Shown here in pieces: positions 25,291-34,282 of a stretch of DNA of 63,843 nucleotides. Below the pieces are notes generated by a model that had not been told where the DNA came from, searched no databases, and worked only from the letters and a program-made list of their open reading frames with translations. The DNA comes from Nocardia arthritidis NBRC 100137. Its GTDB lineage: Bacteria > Actinomycetota > Actinomycetes > Mycobacteriales > Mycobacteriaceae. Within the stretch, counting starts at the first letter, position 1, and every line of letters begins with the position of its first letter. The stretch covers positions 1-63,843 of the forward strand of contig NZ_BDBB01000040.1 in the NCBI RefSeq assembly GCF_001612765.1, in the 5' to 3' direction. The position numbers were made by a program, and so were the translations under genes.

Positions 25291-26508
25291 ATGACGACCA
25301 CCGAGGCGAAATCCACTACCGACTCCGATCTGGATGCGATCTTCGGCCCGATATTCGACCGGATCGCCCAGGGCGCCGTAGCGCGAGAAATCGATCGCAC
25401 CCTGCCCTACGACGAGGTCGGCGCGCTGCGTGCGGCGAAATTCGGCGCGTTGCGCGTTCCGGTCGAGTTCGGCGGATACGGCGTCACCGTCCGGCAGCTG
25501 TTCCGGTTGCTCATCGAACTCGCCGCCGCCGAATCGAACCTGCCGCAGGCGCTGCGGGTGCACTTCTCGTTCGTCGAGGACCAACTGCTGGCCGACCAGG
25601 GGCCCGAGCGGGAACGTTGGTTGCGTGCGGTGGCCGAGGGCACGCTGGTGGGCAACGCGATCACCGAACCGGGCGTCGGCGCGGTGGACCGCTACCGCAC
25701 CACACTCACCGAAGACGGCGGACGGTGGCTGCTCAACGGTGTGAAGTACTACAGCACGGGATCGCTGTACGCGGATTACATCCTGGCCGCCGCCGACCGC
25801 GACGGTGAGCGCGTCGGCGTTCTGGTGGACGCGCACGCCGAGGGAGTGCGTCAGCACGACGACTGGGACGGCTTCGGCCAGCGGCTGACGGCCAGCGGCA
25901 CCACCGAATTCACTGACGTGGTGGTGACCGAGGATCGAATTCTCGGTCCCGGCTACGGCGCGCCCGGCCCGACCTACGCGACCTCCTATCTGCAACTGGT
26001 CCAGCTCTCGGTGCTCGCGGGCATCGCCAAGCGCGCCGAGCGCGACATCCGGGAGTGGGTCGCGGCGCGCACCCGCGGCTACACGCACTCCACCGCCGAC
26101 CTGCCCAGGCACGACCCGCTGGTGCAGCAGGTGATCGGGCGCCTCTCGGCGGCCGCGTTCGCCGCCGAAGCCAGTGTGCTCGCCGTCGCCGACGTGCTGG
26201 AGGAGGTGCTGGCGGGCGGCGCGAAGGACGAGAGCGCCCTGGTGGCGGCCGAACTCGCCGCGGCCCGGGCTCAGCTGGCCGTCATCGACCTGGTGCTGCC
26301 CGCCACGTCGCTGCTGTTCGAAGTCGGCGGCGCTTCGGTGGTCGCCGAACGGCTGCGGTTGGATCGGCACTGGCGCAACGCCCGCACCGTCTCGGTGCAC
26401 AACCCCGCGATCCAGAAGGCGCGGGCCATCGGCGATCATCTGCTCAACGGCGCCGACCTGCCGTTCGCGTGGAGCGCGGGGGAGCGCACCGGGGGAGCGG
26501 CGCAGTGA
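25291..26508 (+). CDS. SfnC/DszC-like flavin monooxygenase (acyl-CoA dehydrogenase fold)
   Basis: Protein of 405 residues with acyl-CoA dehydrogenase architecture but features of the DszC/SfnC monooxygenase branch: EFGGYGVTVRQLFRLLIELA, WLLNGVKYYSTGSLYADYIL, DDWDGFGQRLTASGTTEFTD and HWRNARTVSVHNPAIQKARA. The acyl-CoA dehydrogenase catalytic glutamate before GT near the C terminus is absent. Such enzymes use reduced flavin from a partner reductase to oxygenate sulfur or aromatic compounds. It lies directly after MarR, so it may be a tailoring enzyme of the dpg pathway or part of the sulfur module downstream. ATG 25291 is favoured over GTG 25270. Confidence 0.8.
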   Translation: MTTTEAKSTTDSDLDAIFGPIFDRIAQGAVAREIDRTLPYDEVGALRAAKFGALRVPVEFGGYGVTVRQLFRLLIELAAAESNLPQALRVHFSFVEDQLLADQGPERERWLRAVAEGTLVGNAITEPGVGAVDRYRTTLTEDGGRWLLNGVKYYSTGSLYADYILAAADRDGERVGVLVDAHAEGVRQHDDWDGFGQRLTASGTTEFTDVVVTEDRILGPGYGAPGPTYATSYLQLVQLSVLAGIAKRAERDIREWVAARTRGYTHSTADLPRHDPLVQQVIGRLSAAAFAAEASVLAVADVLEEVLAGGAKDESALVAAELAAARAQLAVIDLVLPATSLLFEVGGASVVAERLRLDRHWRNARTVSVHNPAIQKARAIGDHLLNGADLPFAWSAGERTGGAAQ

Positions 26509-26557
26509 CCCGCCGCATCGCATCGGCGGCGCCAGAACTCCCGGCCCGGCGACGCGA

Positions 26558-27040
26558 TCAGAGAGCGGCGAGAAATATCCCGGCTACCGCCTCCAGCCCC
26601 GCCCGATCGATGTCATCGAAACGGCCCGGCCGTGGACTGTCGAGATCGAATACCCCGATCAGATCACCGTCCCGGACCAGTGGCACCACTATTTCCGAAC
26701 GCGTGTCGGCATCACAGGCGATATGGCCGTCGAACGCGTGCACATCCGGCACGAGTTGGGTGGTCCTGGATTCGGCCGCGGTGCCGCACACGCCTTTTCC
26801 GAGCACGATGCGCACACACGCGGGCTTGCCCTGAAACGGGCCGACCACCAATTCCCGCCCGTCGTAGAAATAGAAACCCACCCAATTCACATCGGGTAGC
26901 GCGTGGAATACCAGCGCGGAGAGATTGGCGGCGTTCGCGATGCGGTCGGTCTCGCCCGCGACCAGCGCCTCGGCCTGCGCGGCGAGCTGTCGGTACTGCT
27001 CGGGGCGGTCTCCGGTCAGATCGGCGGCGACGAACGACAT
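26558..27040 (-). CDS. msrC: Free methionine-(R)-sulfoxide reductase (GAF domain)
   Basis: GAF-domain enzyme of 160 residues reducing free methionine-R-sulfoxide. The three family cysteines are present: Cys75 in GKPACVRIVLGKG, Cys85 in GVCGTAAESR, Cys109 in DGHIACDADTRSEIVVP. NWVGFYFYDGRELVVGPFQG is the typical GAF core. ATG 27040 (MSFVAADL) puts the conserved ETDRIANAANLSALVFHALP at the family's usual place; a longer frame adds a poor N terminus. It is divergent from the StyA gene (98 bases) and convergent with the SfnC-like gene, and fits the sulfur/redox theme of the region. Confidence 0.88.
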   Translation of the reverse strand: MSFVAADLTGDRPEQYRQLAAQAEALVAGETDRIANAANLSALVFHALPDVNWVGFYFYDGRELVVGPFQGKPACVRIVLGKGVCGTAAESRTTQLVPDVHAFDGHIACDADTRSEIVVPLVRDGDLIGVFDLDSPRPGRFDDIDRAGLEAVAGIFLAAL

Positions 27041-27138
27041 GGCCCGAATGGTACGCGCTCGGAATTCGCTGTCTGCCCATTCATTCTCGGTGATCGCAAC
27101 ACTCTGCGCGCACCTGGCGGGCATCGCATCATCCCTGC

Positions 27139-28530
27139 ATGACATCGCAGCAATCCGTTTCCCGTTCCACTCGTTCGGCCGCGGTTATCGGCGCCGGACA
27201 GACCGGCGTCACTGCGGCGCTAGGACTTCTCGACGCCGGTTTCGACGTCACCATCTACAGCGAGCGCGATCAGCGCTCCTTGCGTGACGATGTGCCCGCC
27301 ACCGGCACCGCGCTCGAATTCGGTGAGACCCAGCAGGCCGAGGCCGCGCTGGGATTGGACAGCTACACTGCCCGGGCGCCCCGGCACACCGGCCTGAGTG
27401 TGCGCATCGCCGGATCCGGCCCCGATCGTCCCGAATTGATCCAATTCGACGGTCATTTCGACGGATACGTCGGCGTGGCGGTGGACACCAGGCTCAAGTC
27501 CGACGAGCGGCTCACCGCGTTCCTGGAGCGCGGCGGCCGGTTCGTGGTCGAGCAGGTGACACCGGAGACGCTCGACGGCATCGCCGCCGCCAACGACCTC
27601 ACGTTGGTCGCGACCGGACGTGGCGGACTGTCGGATCTGTTCCCCGTCGACGCGCGGCGCACCCCCTACGACGCGCCGCAGCGCTCGCTGCTCACCGTCA
27701 CCGTGACCGGAATCGGGCACGACGAGAACGTTTTCGCCCATCGCAGCGTCGCGGGCGGCGCGCACAGCGGCTTCTCCATCCTCGCGGACCAGGGTGAAGG
27801 GTGGTGGGGTCCCTATCTGCACAAGGACGCTGGGCCGAGCTGGGCTTTCCTCGGCTGGGCGCGTCCCGGCAGCGACTGGGAGAAGCGTTTCGCCGCGGCG
27901 GACTCCGCCGAGTCGGCGCACCGCATCGTGCAAGACCTCTACCGCGACTACATCGATTGGGATCTGCCGGAGGTGCTGGCCACCCAGACCATCCCCGAGG
28001 ACCCGCACTCGTGGCTGAAAGGTGCGGTGCGCCCGGTGGTGCGGTCGGGTGTGGGGCGCACCGCGGGCGGACACGTGGTCGCCGCGCTCGGTGACACCGC
28101 CATCGCCTACGACCCGATCGCCGGGCAGGGCGCGCAGAGCGGCCTGATCCAGGCTCAGCGGCTGGTCGCGGCGGCCGCCGTGCACGAAGGGCCGTTCGAC
28201 GAGGCGTGGATCGCGCGGCAGTACGCGGCGTTCCTGGCCGCGCGCGCGGACGCGGCGAACAAGGTGACCAGGCTGTTCCTGAGTGATCCTGAGCTGGGCG
28301 AGATCGGCAACGCGTTCTTCGCGGCGGCGGCCGTGGACCCGGCGTTCGCCTCGGCGCTGGTCGGCCTGCTGCATCGCCCGCAGCCGTTCCTGCCGGTCGA
28401 CTCGCCGGAAGCGGTCAACGAGTTCATTACGCGGGTCACCGGCGAGGACGCCGCCGCGCTGCTGGGCCGGTTCGCGCCCGCGGGCACGTTCAGCAGGTCG
28501 AGCTACTCGGCCGCGCTCGCCGACGCCTGA
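27139..28530 (+). CDS. StyA-type FAD-dependent monooxygenase
   Basis: Single-component-oxygenase protein of 463 residues resembling styrene/indole monooxygenase StyA. The N-terminal FAD Rossmann motif is AAVIGAGQTGVTAALGLLDA; the second FAD motif is VVAALGDTAIAYDPIAGQGA. LIQFDGHFDGYVGVAVDTRL and FSILADQGEGWWGPYLHKDA are typical of the group. StyA needs FADH2 from a StyB reductase; a flavin reductase is encoded at 31523 downstream. Epoxidation or sulfoxidation of a small aromatic or alkyl compound is plausible. No ribosome site is clear before ATG 27139. Confidence 0.85.
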   Translation: MTSQQSVSRSTRSAAVIGAGQTGVTAALGLLDAGFDVTIYSERDQRSLRDDVPATGTALEFGETQQAEAALGLDSYTARAPRHTGLSVRIAGSGPDRPELIQFDGHFDGYVGVAVDTRLKSDERLTAFLERGGRFVVEQVTPETLDGIAAANDLTLVATGRGGLSDLFPVDARRTPYDAPQRSLLTVTVTGIGHDENVFAHRSVAGGAHSGFSILADQGEGWWGPYLHKDAGPSWAFLGWARPGSDWEKRFAAADSAESAHRIVQDLYRDYIDWDLPEVLATQTIPEDPHSWLKGAVRPVVRSGVGRTAGGHVVAALGDTAIAYDPIAGQGAQSGLIQAQRLVAAAAVHEGPFDEAWIARQYAAFLAARADAANKVTRLFLSDPELGEIGNAFFAAAAVDPAFASALVGLLHRPQPFLPVDSPEAVNEFITRVTGEDAAALLGRFAPAGTFSRSSYSAALADA

Positions 28531-28592
28531 TCCGAATCGCACAGATTCAAAACCTCGTCCCGACCGGGGGCAGGTGCTGGAGTGAGAGGAGC

Positions 28593-28617
28593 GCCGGACG
28601 CATGCGTGGCGTCCGGC
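28593..28617 (+). other. Hairpin in the leader of the sfnG operon
   Basis: Perfect 9-base arms GCCGGACGC and GCGTCCGGC flank a 7-base loop, 45 bases before the sfnG ATG. No T-run follows, so it is not a standard terminator; it could be a leader or attenuator structure. It was compared by eye with SAM riboswitch patterns and does not match one. Confidence 0.4.
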
Positions 28618-28661
28618 CTCCGATCCGACGGCTTCCCCCCCCGAAAAACCATGGAGCAGCT

Positions 28662-29777
28662 ATGACCACGGAGCAGATCGCCGAGCAGATCCGGTTCGCC
28701 TACTGGGTGCCCAACGTCAGCGGGGGACTGGTCACCAGCGATATCGAACAGCGCACCGGCTGGGATTTCGAGTACAACAAGAAGCTCGCGCGGACCGCGG
28801 AGAACAACGGCTTCGACTACGCGCTGTCCCAGGTGCGCTACACCGCCTCCTACGGCGCCGAATACCAGCACGAATCGACCTCGTTCAGTCTCGCGCTGCT
28901 CGGTGCGACGGAACGACTGAAGGTCATCGCGGCCGTGCATCCCGGGCTGTGGCACCCGGCGGTGCTGGCCAAGTTCGGCGCCACCGCCGATCACCTGTCC
29001 AACGGACGGTTCGCCATCAACGTCGTCTCCGGCTGGTTCGCCGGAGAATTCACCGCGCTCGGCGAGCCGTGGCTCGAGCACGACGAGCGCTACCGGCGCA
29101 GCGCGGAATTCCTCGAGGTGACCCGCAAGATCTGGACCGAGGACAACGTCAACTACGGTGGCGACTTCTATCGCATCCGGGACTTCACCTTGAAGCCCAA
29201 GCCGTTGAACACGCCCGAGCGCCCGAATCCCGAACTGTTCCAGGGCGGTAATTCGACCGCTGCCCGGCGCAACGGCGGCCGCTACGCCGACTGGTACTTC
29301 TCCAACGGCAAGGACTTCGACGGCGTGACCGAACAGCTCGACGACCTGCGCGCCGTCGCCCGCGCCCACGACCGCGAGGTGAAATTCGGACTCAACGGCT
29401 TCATCATCGCCCGCGATACCGAAAAGGAGGCCCGCGATACCCTGCGCGAGATCGTCGCGAAGGCGAACAAGCCCGCGGTGGAGGGTTTCCGGGACGCGGT
29501 GCAGCAGGCGGGCGCGTCCACCAAGGACCGCAAGGGCATGTGGGCCGACTCGACGTTCGAAGACCTGGTGCAGTACAACGATGGTTTCCGCACCCAGCTG
29601 ATCGGTACGCCGGAGCAGGTGGCCGAGCGGATCGTCGCCTACAAGCAGCTCGGCGTCGACCTGATCCTCGGCGGCTTCCTGCACTTCCAGGAGGAGATCG
29701 AGTACTTCGGCGCGAAGGTGCTTCCGCTGGTGCGCGAGCTGGAAGCCGCTCAGCGGCCTGTCGCGGCGGTGAACTGA
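28662..29777 (+). CDS. sfnG: FMNH2-dependent dimethyl-sulfone monooxygenase (SfnG-like)
   Basis: Luciferase-like (LLM) TIM-barrel enzyme of 371 residues. FAYWVPNVSGGLVTSDIEQR is the SfnG-type start; AVHPGLWHPAVLAKFGATAD, GRFAINVVSGWFAGEFTALG and LFQGGNSTAARRNGGRYADW are the flavin-binding core. SfnG converts dimethyl sulfone to methanesulfinate and formaldehyde for sulfur acquisition. GGAGCAGCT precedes ATG 28662. It is the first gene of a tightly packed set: the next gene starts within its stop (TGATG). Alkanesulfonate-type substrates are possible alternatives. Confidence 0.85.
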   Translation: MTTEQIAEQIRFAYWVPNVSGGLVTSDIEQRTGWDFEYNKKLARTAENNGFDYALSQVRYTASYGAEYQHESTSFSLALLGATERLKVIAAVHPGLWHPAVLAKFGATADHLSNGRFAINVVSGWFAGEFTALGEPWLEHDERYRRSAEFLEVTRKIWTEDNVNYGGDFYRIRDFTLKPKPLNTPERPNPELFQGGNSTAARRNGGRYADWYFSNGKDFDGVTEQLDDLRAVARAHDREVKFGLNGFIIARDTEKEARDTLREIVAKANKPAVEGFRDAVQQAGASTKDRKGMWADSTFEDLVQYNDGFRTQLIGTPEQVAERIVAYKQLGVDLILGGFLHFQEEIEYFGAKVLPLVRELEAAQRPVAAVN

Positions 29778-31003
29778 TGACCGCGGTCGCCGCCGATCGC
29801 ATCCTGTCGGCGGCACAGGCGTTCGCTGTCGCGCAGCGGCTGGCGGCGGACTTCGCGCCGGGGGCGGCGGAACGCGACCGGGATCGCCTGCTGCCGTACG
29901 CGGAGGTCGATCGGCTGGCGGCCAGCGGTTTGCTCGCGATCGCCGTGCCTGCGGCCTACGGCGGCGCGGATCTGCCGCCGAGCGTGGTCGCGGAAGTGAC
30001 GCGGATCCTCGCCACGGCAGATCCGAATATCGCGCAGATCCCGCACAGTCACTTCGTGTATGTGAACCTGCTCCGGCTCGCGGGCACGCCGCAGCAGCAG
30101 GAGCGATACTTCGGCCGGGTGCTCGACGGTGGGCGCATCGCCAACGCGCAGACCGAGCGCGGCGGCGCGACCGTCGCCGACATCGCGACCACGTTGCGGC
30201 CGGTCGATGACCGATTCCGGGTGGACGGCGTGAAGTACTACTGCACCGGATCGCTGTTCGCCGACCTGTTCGCGGTGCTGACCCGGCTGGACGATCCCGA
30301 GAGACGCAGCGGCCTCGAGCCCGGGGAGTACGTCGCCTACCTGCCCGCGAACACACCCGGAGTGCGCGTGGTGGACGACTGGAACGGGCTCGGGCAGCGC
30401 ACCACCGGCAGCGGAACGGTGTCCTTCGAGGAGGTCTTCGTCGACCGCGACCAGGTGATCCCCCGTTCCGGCGCGGTACGCGCACCCACCGGCTACGGCG
30501 CGTTCGCGCAGCTGCTGCACGCCGCCATCGACACCGGCATCGCGCGGGGCGCGCTCAGCGCCGCCACGGAGTTCGTGCGCACGAGAAGCCGCCCGTGGTT
30601 CGAGGCAGGGGTGGCGAACGCGGTGGACGACCCGTTGTTGATCCAGCGCTTCGGTGAGCTGTCGGTCGCGGTCACCGCCGCCGAGGCGACGCTCTCGTCG
30701 GCCGGATGGGCCGTGGACGCGGCCACCAGGACCGATCCGGGCGTCGACGGCGTCGACGGCGTCGCCCAGGCGTCCCTGGCCGTGGCGACCGCCAAAGTGC
30801 TCGCCGACCGCGCGGCCAACGACGTGTCCGCCGCGCTGTTCGAAGTCGGCGGAACGCGCAGCGCCGCAGCGGATCTGAACTTGCACCATTTCTGGCGCAA
30901 CGCGCGCACGCACACCCTGCACGATCCGGTGCGTTGGAAGTACCAGCACATCGGCAGGGCTCTGCTGCACGACGCCGCGCCGCCGCTACACGGTGTGATC
31001 TGA
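29777..31003 (+). CDS. SfnC/DszC-like flavin monooxygenase
   Basis: Protein of 408 residues, paralogous in design to the one at 25291: VPAAYGGADLPPSVVAEVTR, FRVDGVKYYCTGSLFADLFA, VRVVDDWNGLGQRTTGSGTV and LHHFWRNARTHTLHDPVRWK. Acyl-CoA dehydrogenase fold, but the DszC/SfnC group uses reduced flavin plus O2 to oxidise organosulfur compounds. TAAEATLSSAGWAVDAATRT is a long helix of the C-terminal domain. Overlaps the sfnG stop by TGATG, indicating coupled expression, so action on the same alkyl sulfur route is likely. Confidence 0.82.
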   Translation: MTAVAADRILSAAQAFAVAQRLAADFAPGAAERDRDRLLPYAEVDRLAASGLLAIAVPAAYGGADLPPSVVAEVTRILATADPNIAQIPHSHFVYVNLLRLAGTPQQQERYFGRVLDGGRIANAQTERGGATVADIATTLRPVDDRFRVDGVKYYCTGSLFADLFAVLTRLDDPERRSGLEPGEYVAYLPANTPGVRVVDDWNGLGQRTTGSGTVSFEEVFVDRDQVIPRSGAVRAPTGYGAFAQLLHAAIDTGIARGALSAATEFVRTRSRPWFEAGVANAVDDPLLIQRFGELSVAVTAAEATLSSAGWAVDAATRTDPGVDGVDGVAQASLAVATAKVLADRAANDVSAALFEVGGTRSAAADLNLHHFWRNARTHTLHDPVRWKYQHIGRALLHDAAPPLHGVI

Positions 31004-31014
31004 AAGGAGACGAA

Positions 31015-31530
31015 ATGACAGTCACTGTCGTCGTCGGCAATCCGAAACCCGCCTCCCGCACGCTCACCGCGGCCACCTCGGTCGCCAGGGGACTGCGTCC
31101 GGAGGCCGAACCCACCGTGATCGACCTTGTCGAGTTCGGTCCCGCCCTGCTCAGCTGGGGTGACCCGGCCGTGGCCGAGGCGGTGCGCACCGTGGCGGGC
31201 TCGGAACTCGTCGTCTTCGCCAGCCCCACCTTCAAGGCGACCTACACCGGTCTGCTCAAGCTGTTCCTCGAACAGTTCGAGGGCGGAACCGGCCTGGAAG
31301 GCGTGCTAGCGGTCCCGGTGATGCTCGGAGCCGGGCCGGCCCACGCCCTGGCGCCCGACCTGTTGCTCAAGCCCGTGCTCGTCGAAATCGGGGCCACCGC
31401 CGCACTGCCCGGGATCTACCTGTCCGATCGCACATTCGCTGAGGACGGCGTCATCGACCGGTACAGTGGTCGGTGGCGTTCGGTCGCCCAGGCACTGGCC
31501 CACAGCTCGAAGGCTGCGAATCATGCATGA
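31015..31530 (+). CDS. NAD(P)H-dependent FMN reductase (MsuE-like)
   Basis: Flavodoxin-fold reductase of 171 residues: VVVGNPKPASRTLTAATSVA (the phosphate-binding GNPKPxSRT loop), LVVFASPTFKATYTGLLKLF and LLKPVLVEIGATAALPGIYL. It should supply reduced FMN to the adjacent SfnG and SfnC-like oxygenases, as MsuE does for MsuD. AAAGGAGACGAA precedes ATG 31015, 11 bases after the previous stop. It overlaps the following flavin reductase by 8 bases. Confidence 0.88.
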   Translation: MTVTVVVGNPKPASRTLTAATSVARGLRPEAEPTVIDLVEFGPALLSWGDPAVAEAVRTVAGSELVVFASPTFKATYTGLLKLFLEQFEGGTGLEGVLAVPVMLGAGPAHALAPDLLLKPVLVEIGATAALPGIYLSDRTFAEDGVIDRYSGRWRSVAQALAHSSKAANHA

Positions 31531-32038
31531 CCTGTTCGAATTCCCCGCCGACGGAGCCGGTCTGCGGCGCGCGTTCGCGAATTTCCCCAGCGGTGTCGTC
31601 GCGGTGTGCGCCGAAATCGACGGAACCCCGCATGGTCTGGCCGTGAGCACGTTCGTTCCGGTCTCGCTGGACCCGCCCCTGGTCTCGTTCTGCGTGCAGA
31701 ACTCCTCGGCCACCTGGCCCAAGCTCGCCGCCGCGAGCCACCTCGGCCTCAGCCTGCTCGGCACCGACCAGCAGGCCGCCGCCCGCACGCTGGGCACCCG
31801 CGACGGCGACCGCTTCCGCGACATCCAACTGCACCGCGGTTCGGGCGACGCCGTGTTCATCGACGGCGCGTCCGCTTGGATCGAGGGCGTCCAGGAGGCG
31901 CACGTCCCAGCGGGCGACCACGCGGTCGTCATCCTGCGTATCCACCGCATCGCCACCCGCACCGACGTGGACCCTCTCGTCTTCCACGGCAGCAAGTTCC
32001 GCCGCTTGCACGCCGAAACGGCCAACGGGGCAGCCTGA
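31523..32038 (+). CDS. Flavin reductase (HpaC/StyB-like)
   Basis: Flavin reductase of 171 residues, unlike the flavodoxin type just upstream: LRRAFANFPSGVVAVCAEID, GLAVSTFVPVSLDPPLVSFC and WPKLAAASHLGLSLLGTDQQ are the split-barrel HpaC pattern. It could supply FADH2 to the StyA-type enzyme at 27139 or FMNH2 to the others. ATG 31523 lies inside the 3' end of the FMN reductase gene, so translation is coupled. It closes the operon. Confidence 0.86.
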   Translation: MHDLFEFPADGAGLRRAFANFPSGVVAVCAEIDGTPHGLAVSTFVPVSLDPPLVSFCVQNSSATWPKLAAASHLGLSLLGTDQQAAARTLGTRDGDRFRDIQLHRGSGDAVFIDGASAWIEGVQEAHVPAGDHAVVILRIHRIATRTDVDPLVFHGSKFRRLHAETANGAA

Positions 32039-32122
32039 CTCGCGGGTGCGAACCGCCCCGGCGACCGGTTCCGGGCGCGTAGGGTGATGCTGTAGCGCTG
32101 TCGGCGGTTCCCGAGGTGGCCC

Positions 32123-32737
32123 GTGAAGATCCCCGATCATCCGCGAGCACTGAGCGAGCGCCGGATTCGGCGCGAACGGGCCGCGGCCGCGATCGAGATG
32201 CCGCACGTTCGCGCGCTCAATCAGCTGGTCGATCGCATCGAAGCGGATACTCGTTTCGAAAATCTGCCCTACATTGATCCGCTGTTCGGCGGTGTCGCGG
32301 CGGAGCTGTTGTTCGTGCTGAAAGCCCCCGAGGGCGACGCTGATCCCGACCTGCGCGACAGAAGGTTTCTCAGCTGGGACAACGATGACGTGGGTGCGGA
32401 GAACTTCTTCCGCACATGTGCCGCGACCGGTCTGGACCGGGCGCGGTGTACCGCCTGGAACGCCTGCCCGTTTCCGAGCACGGGTGGCGCCCCCTCGCGT
32501 TTCGAACTCGGCAGGGCCGAGCCGTACACGCGCCGAATGCTCGAACTGCTTCCGCGGCTGCGCGTGGTCGTGCTGCTCGGCCGGCCGGCACAGCGTGCCT
32601 GGCGGAAAATGTCGTTGACCGGCGCGAATATCCACTTGGTGCACGGAGCCTCGCCTTGTCCGCCCGGCATCAACCATCCGGACAATCGTCGCAGCTTCGA
32701 AGCGGCGATCCGCACGGCCGTCCGGTTGCTCGACTGA
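32123..32737 (+). CDS. Uracil-DNA glycosylase superfamily protein
   Basis: Protein of 204 residues with the small-UDG fold pattern: ELLFVLKAPEGDADPDLRDR at the first strand, ARCTAWNACPFPSTGGAPSR, LRVVVLLGRPAQRAWRKMSL, and the terminal loop HGASPCPPGINHPDN where family members have HPSP-like residues. The canonical GQDPY-type catalytic motif is not seen, so it may be a divergent or non-glycosylase member. GTG 32123 follows CCGAGGTGGCCC. No partner gene is evident. Confidence 0.65.
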   Translation: MKIPDHPRALSERRIRRERAAAAIEMPHVRALNQLVDRIEADTRFENLPYIDPLFGGVAAELLFVLKAPEGDADPDLRDRRFLSWDNDDVGAENFFRTCAATGLDRARCTAWNACPFPSTGGAPSRFELGRAEPYTRRMLELLPRLRVVVLLGRPAQRAWRKMSLTGANIHLVHGASPCPPGINHPDNRRSFEAAIRTAVRLLD

Positions 32738-32958
32738 GGGGCTTTGCTCCGGTAGTCGCCGCTGTGGGAGACTCGTGCGTCTCCCTCGGAAAGGTCCTGG
32801 TCGTGACGCTCGGCATGGTTCTCGGTGATTCCTCGCGCACTTCGGCGTGGGTGTAGCCAATCCGGGTGATTGCTGTGCGGTAGCCGCACAGTTCTGTTCG
32901 CGACCCTGCGGCGAAGTGCTCGTCGTGCCCATGCACGTTCGATCACGAGGAGTTCGCG

Positions 32959-34068
32959 GTGTCCACCGTTTCCTGGACCGAAGACGACATCAATACGACC
33001 GCCCGCTGGCATTCGGCGAATGGCGCGCCGCCACCTCACCCGGTCATGGTGGTGAACGACCGCACGACCGCCGCCGCGGCTTGTCGACTGGCGCGAGCGG
33101 GAACCGGCCTGCTGTGGCGCGGTGATTTCCACAATGCGCGGCAACTGCTGCGTGCGATGGGCCGGCGGGTGGACCGGAAGGTTCCGCCGGGCGATGATTC
33201 GGCCGAAGCGTTCCGGCGGTATCGCGCGTCGCGTCGTCGGCGCGCGGAAGTGCTCGGCAAGTTGCTCGTGCTGCTGGAAGACGACTATTCCCTGGCGCTG
33301 CGGCGCGCACCCGACGTGCGACGCGCGTGCACCGAGGCGTACGGCCTGCCGCAGGGGCGCACGGTGGTCGCGCTCACCGAACTGCTCGGGGCGCTCGGTG
33401 CGGCGCAATGGCGAGAGAAGGGCGTGTACGTTCCCGCCCTCGGCGACCATATCCATCCGCACTACGGCGTGTTCTCCCCGGTACGGGGCGAGTACGTCGA
33501 CCTCGTCGCCACCGCGCCCCTACCCGAACGCGCCGATACCGCCTTCGATCTCGGCACGGGAACCGGCGTGCTCGCCGCGATCCTGGCTCGACGCGGATGC
33601 CTCCGAATCATCGCCACTGACAACAGCTTCCGCGCGCTCACCTGCGCTCGTGCCAATCTCGACCGGCTGGGCCTGTCCTCCGTCGCCGTACAAGGCCCTG
33701 CTCTCTTCCCGGACGGCAAAGCCGACCTCGTGGTGTGCAACCCACCTTGGCTCCCCGGCACACCCACCTCGGCCCTGGAAAGCGGTGTCTACGACGAGAA
33801 CTCGTCCATGCTGCAGGCCTTCCTCTCCGGCCTCCCCGCCCACCTGCACCCAGGCGGCGAAGGTTGGCTGATCCTCTCCGACCTCCCCGAACACCTCGGC
33901 CTGCGCACCCGCGACGAACTACCCGCCCGCATCACCGCCGCCGGCCTCCGAATAGCGGCTCAACTGGACATCCGCCCCACCCACCCCCGAGCCAACAACC
34001 CGGATTCCCCGCTCGCCACCGCCCGCGCCGCCGAAACAACGTCCCTCTACCGCCTGGTACCGCGTTGA
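32959..34068 (+). CDS. N5-glutamine/N6-adenine-type SAM methyltransferase
   Basis: Methyltransferase of 369 residues. SAM motif I is TAFDLGTGTGVLAAILARRG (about residue 195), the acidic loop RIIATDNSFRALTCARANLD, and the substrate motif is DLVVCNPPWLPGTP (NPPW), typical of enzymes methylating planar nitrogen of Gln, adenine or small rings. An N-terminal domain of about 180 residues is unfamiliar. GAGGAG precedes GTG 32959. It ends at 34068, about 60 bases before the left boundary of the tRNA-Gly island. Confidence 0.8.
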   Translation: MSTVSWTEDDINTTARWHSANGAPPPHPVMVVNDRTTAAAACRLARAGTGLLWRGDFHNARQLLRAMGRRVDRKVPPGDDSAEAFRRYRASRRRRAEVLGKLLVLLEDDYSLALRRAPDVRRACTEAYGLPQGRTVVALTELLGALGAAQWREKGVYVPALGDHIHPHYGVFSPVRGEYVDLVATAPLPERADTAFDLGTGTGVLAAILARRGCLRIIATDNSFRALTCARANLDRLGLSSVAVQGPALFPDGKADLVVCNPPWLPGTPTSALESGVYDENSSMLQAFLSGLPAHLHPGGEGWLILSDLPEHLGLRTRDELPARITAAGLRIAAQLDIRPTHPRANNPDSPLATARAAETTSLYRLVPR

Positions 34069-34130
34069 GTGGCACATAACGGAGGGGTCTCTCGCGGATT
34101 CGCCCCAGCCATGTGCGACTCGAACTCGAG

Positions 34131-34167
34131 GACGGGTATGGGCCGCGTTGTCTGCTTGGGAAGCAGA
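34131..34167 (-). repeat. Degenerate 3' half of tRNA-Gly: left boundary of a small island
   Basis: Aligns to the 3' half of the intact tRNA-Gly at 38239-38277 (anticodon stem-loop through T-stem) in the same orientation. The last 25 bases match with one mismatch (34143-34167 versus 38253-38277), and the T-loop part carries a two-base deletion. A direct repeat of a tRNA 3' half, with the intact tRNA at the far end, is the classical scar of a site-specific integrative element. Nothing else codes between 34069 and 34282. Confidence 0.65.
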
Positions 34168-34282
34168 GAATCCAGCAATCTCTCAGAGCGCAGGGTACAG
34201 ATCGCGTCAGAATGGTTCGAACGTACCGGTCTGTCGCAAGCCGACGGAGCCCGGACGCGCGCTGCATCTGGGATTGCCGGAC

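Noticed and set aside
28531..28661. SAM-type riboswitch before sfnG
   Set aside because: One good hairpin is present, but by eye the conserved core of SAM-I, SAM-II or SAM-IV is not found. A covariance-model search would settle it.
34069..34190. Second functional tRNA-Gly
   Set aside because: Only the anticodon arm is intact; the T-loop has a deletion and no acceptor stem can be formed.
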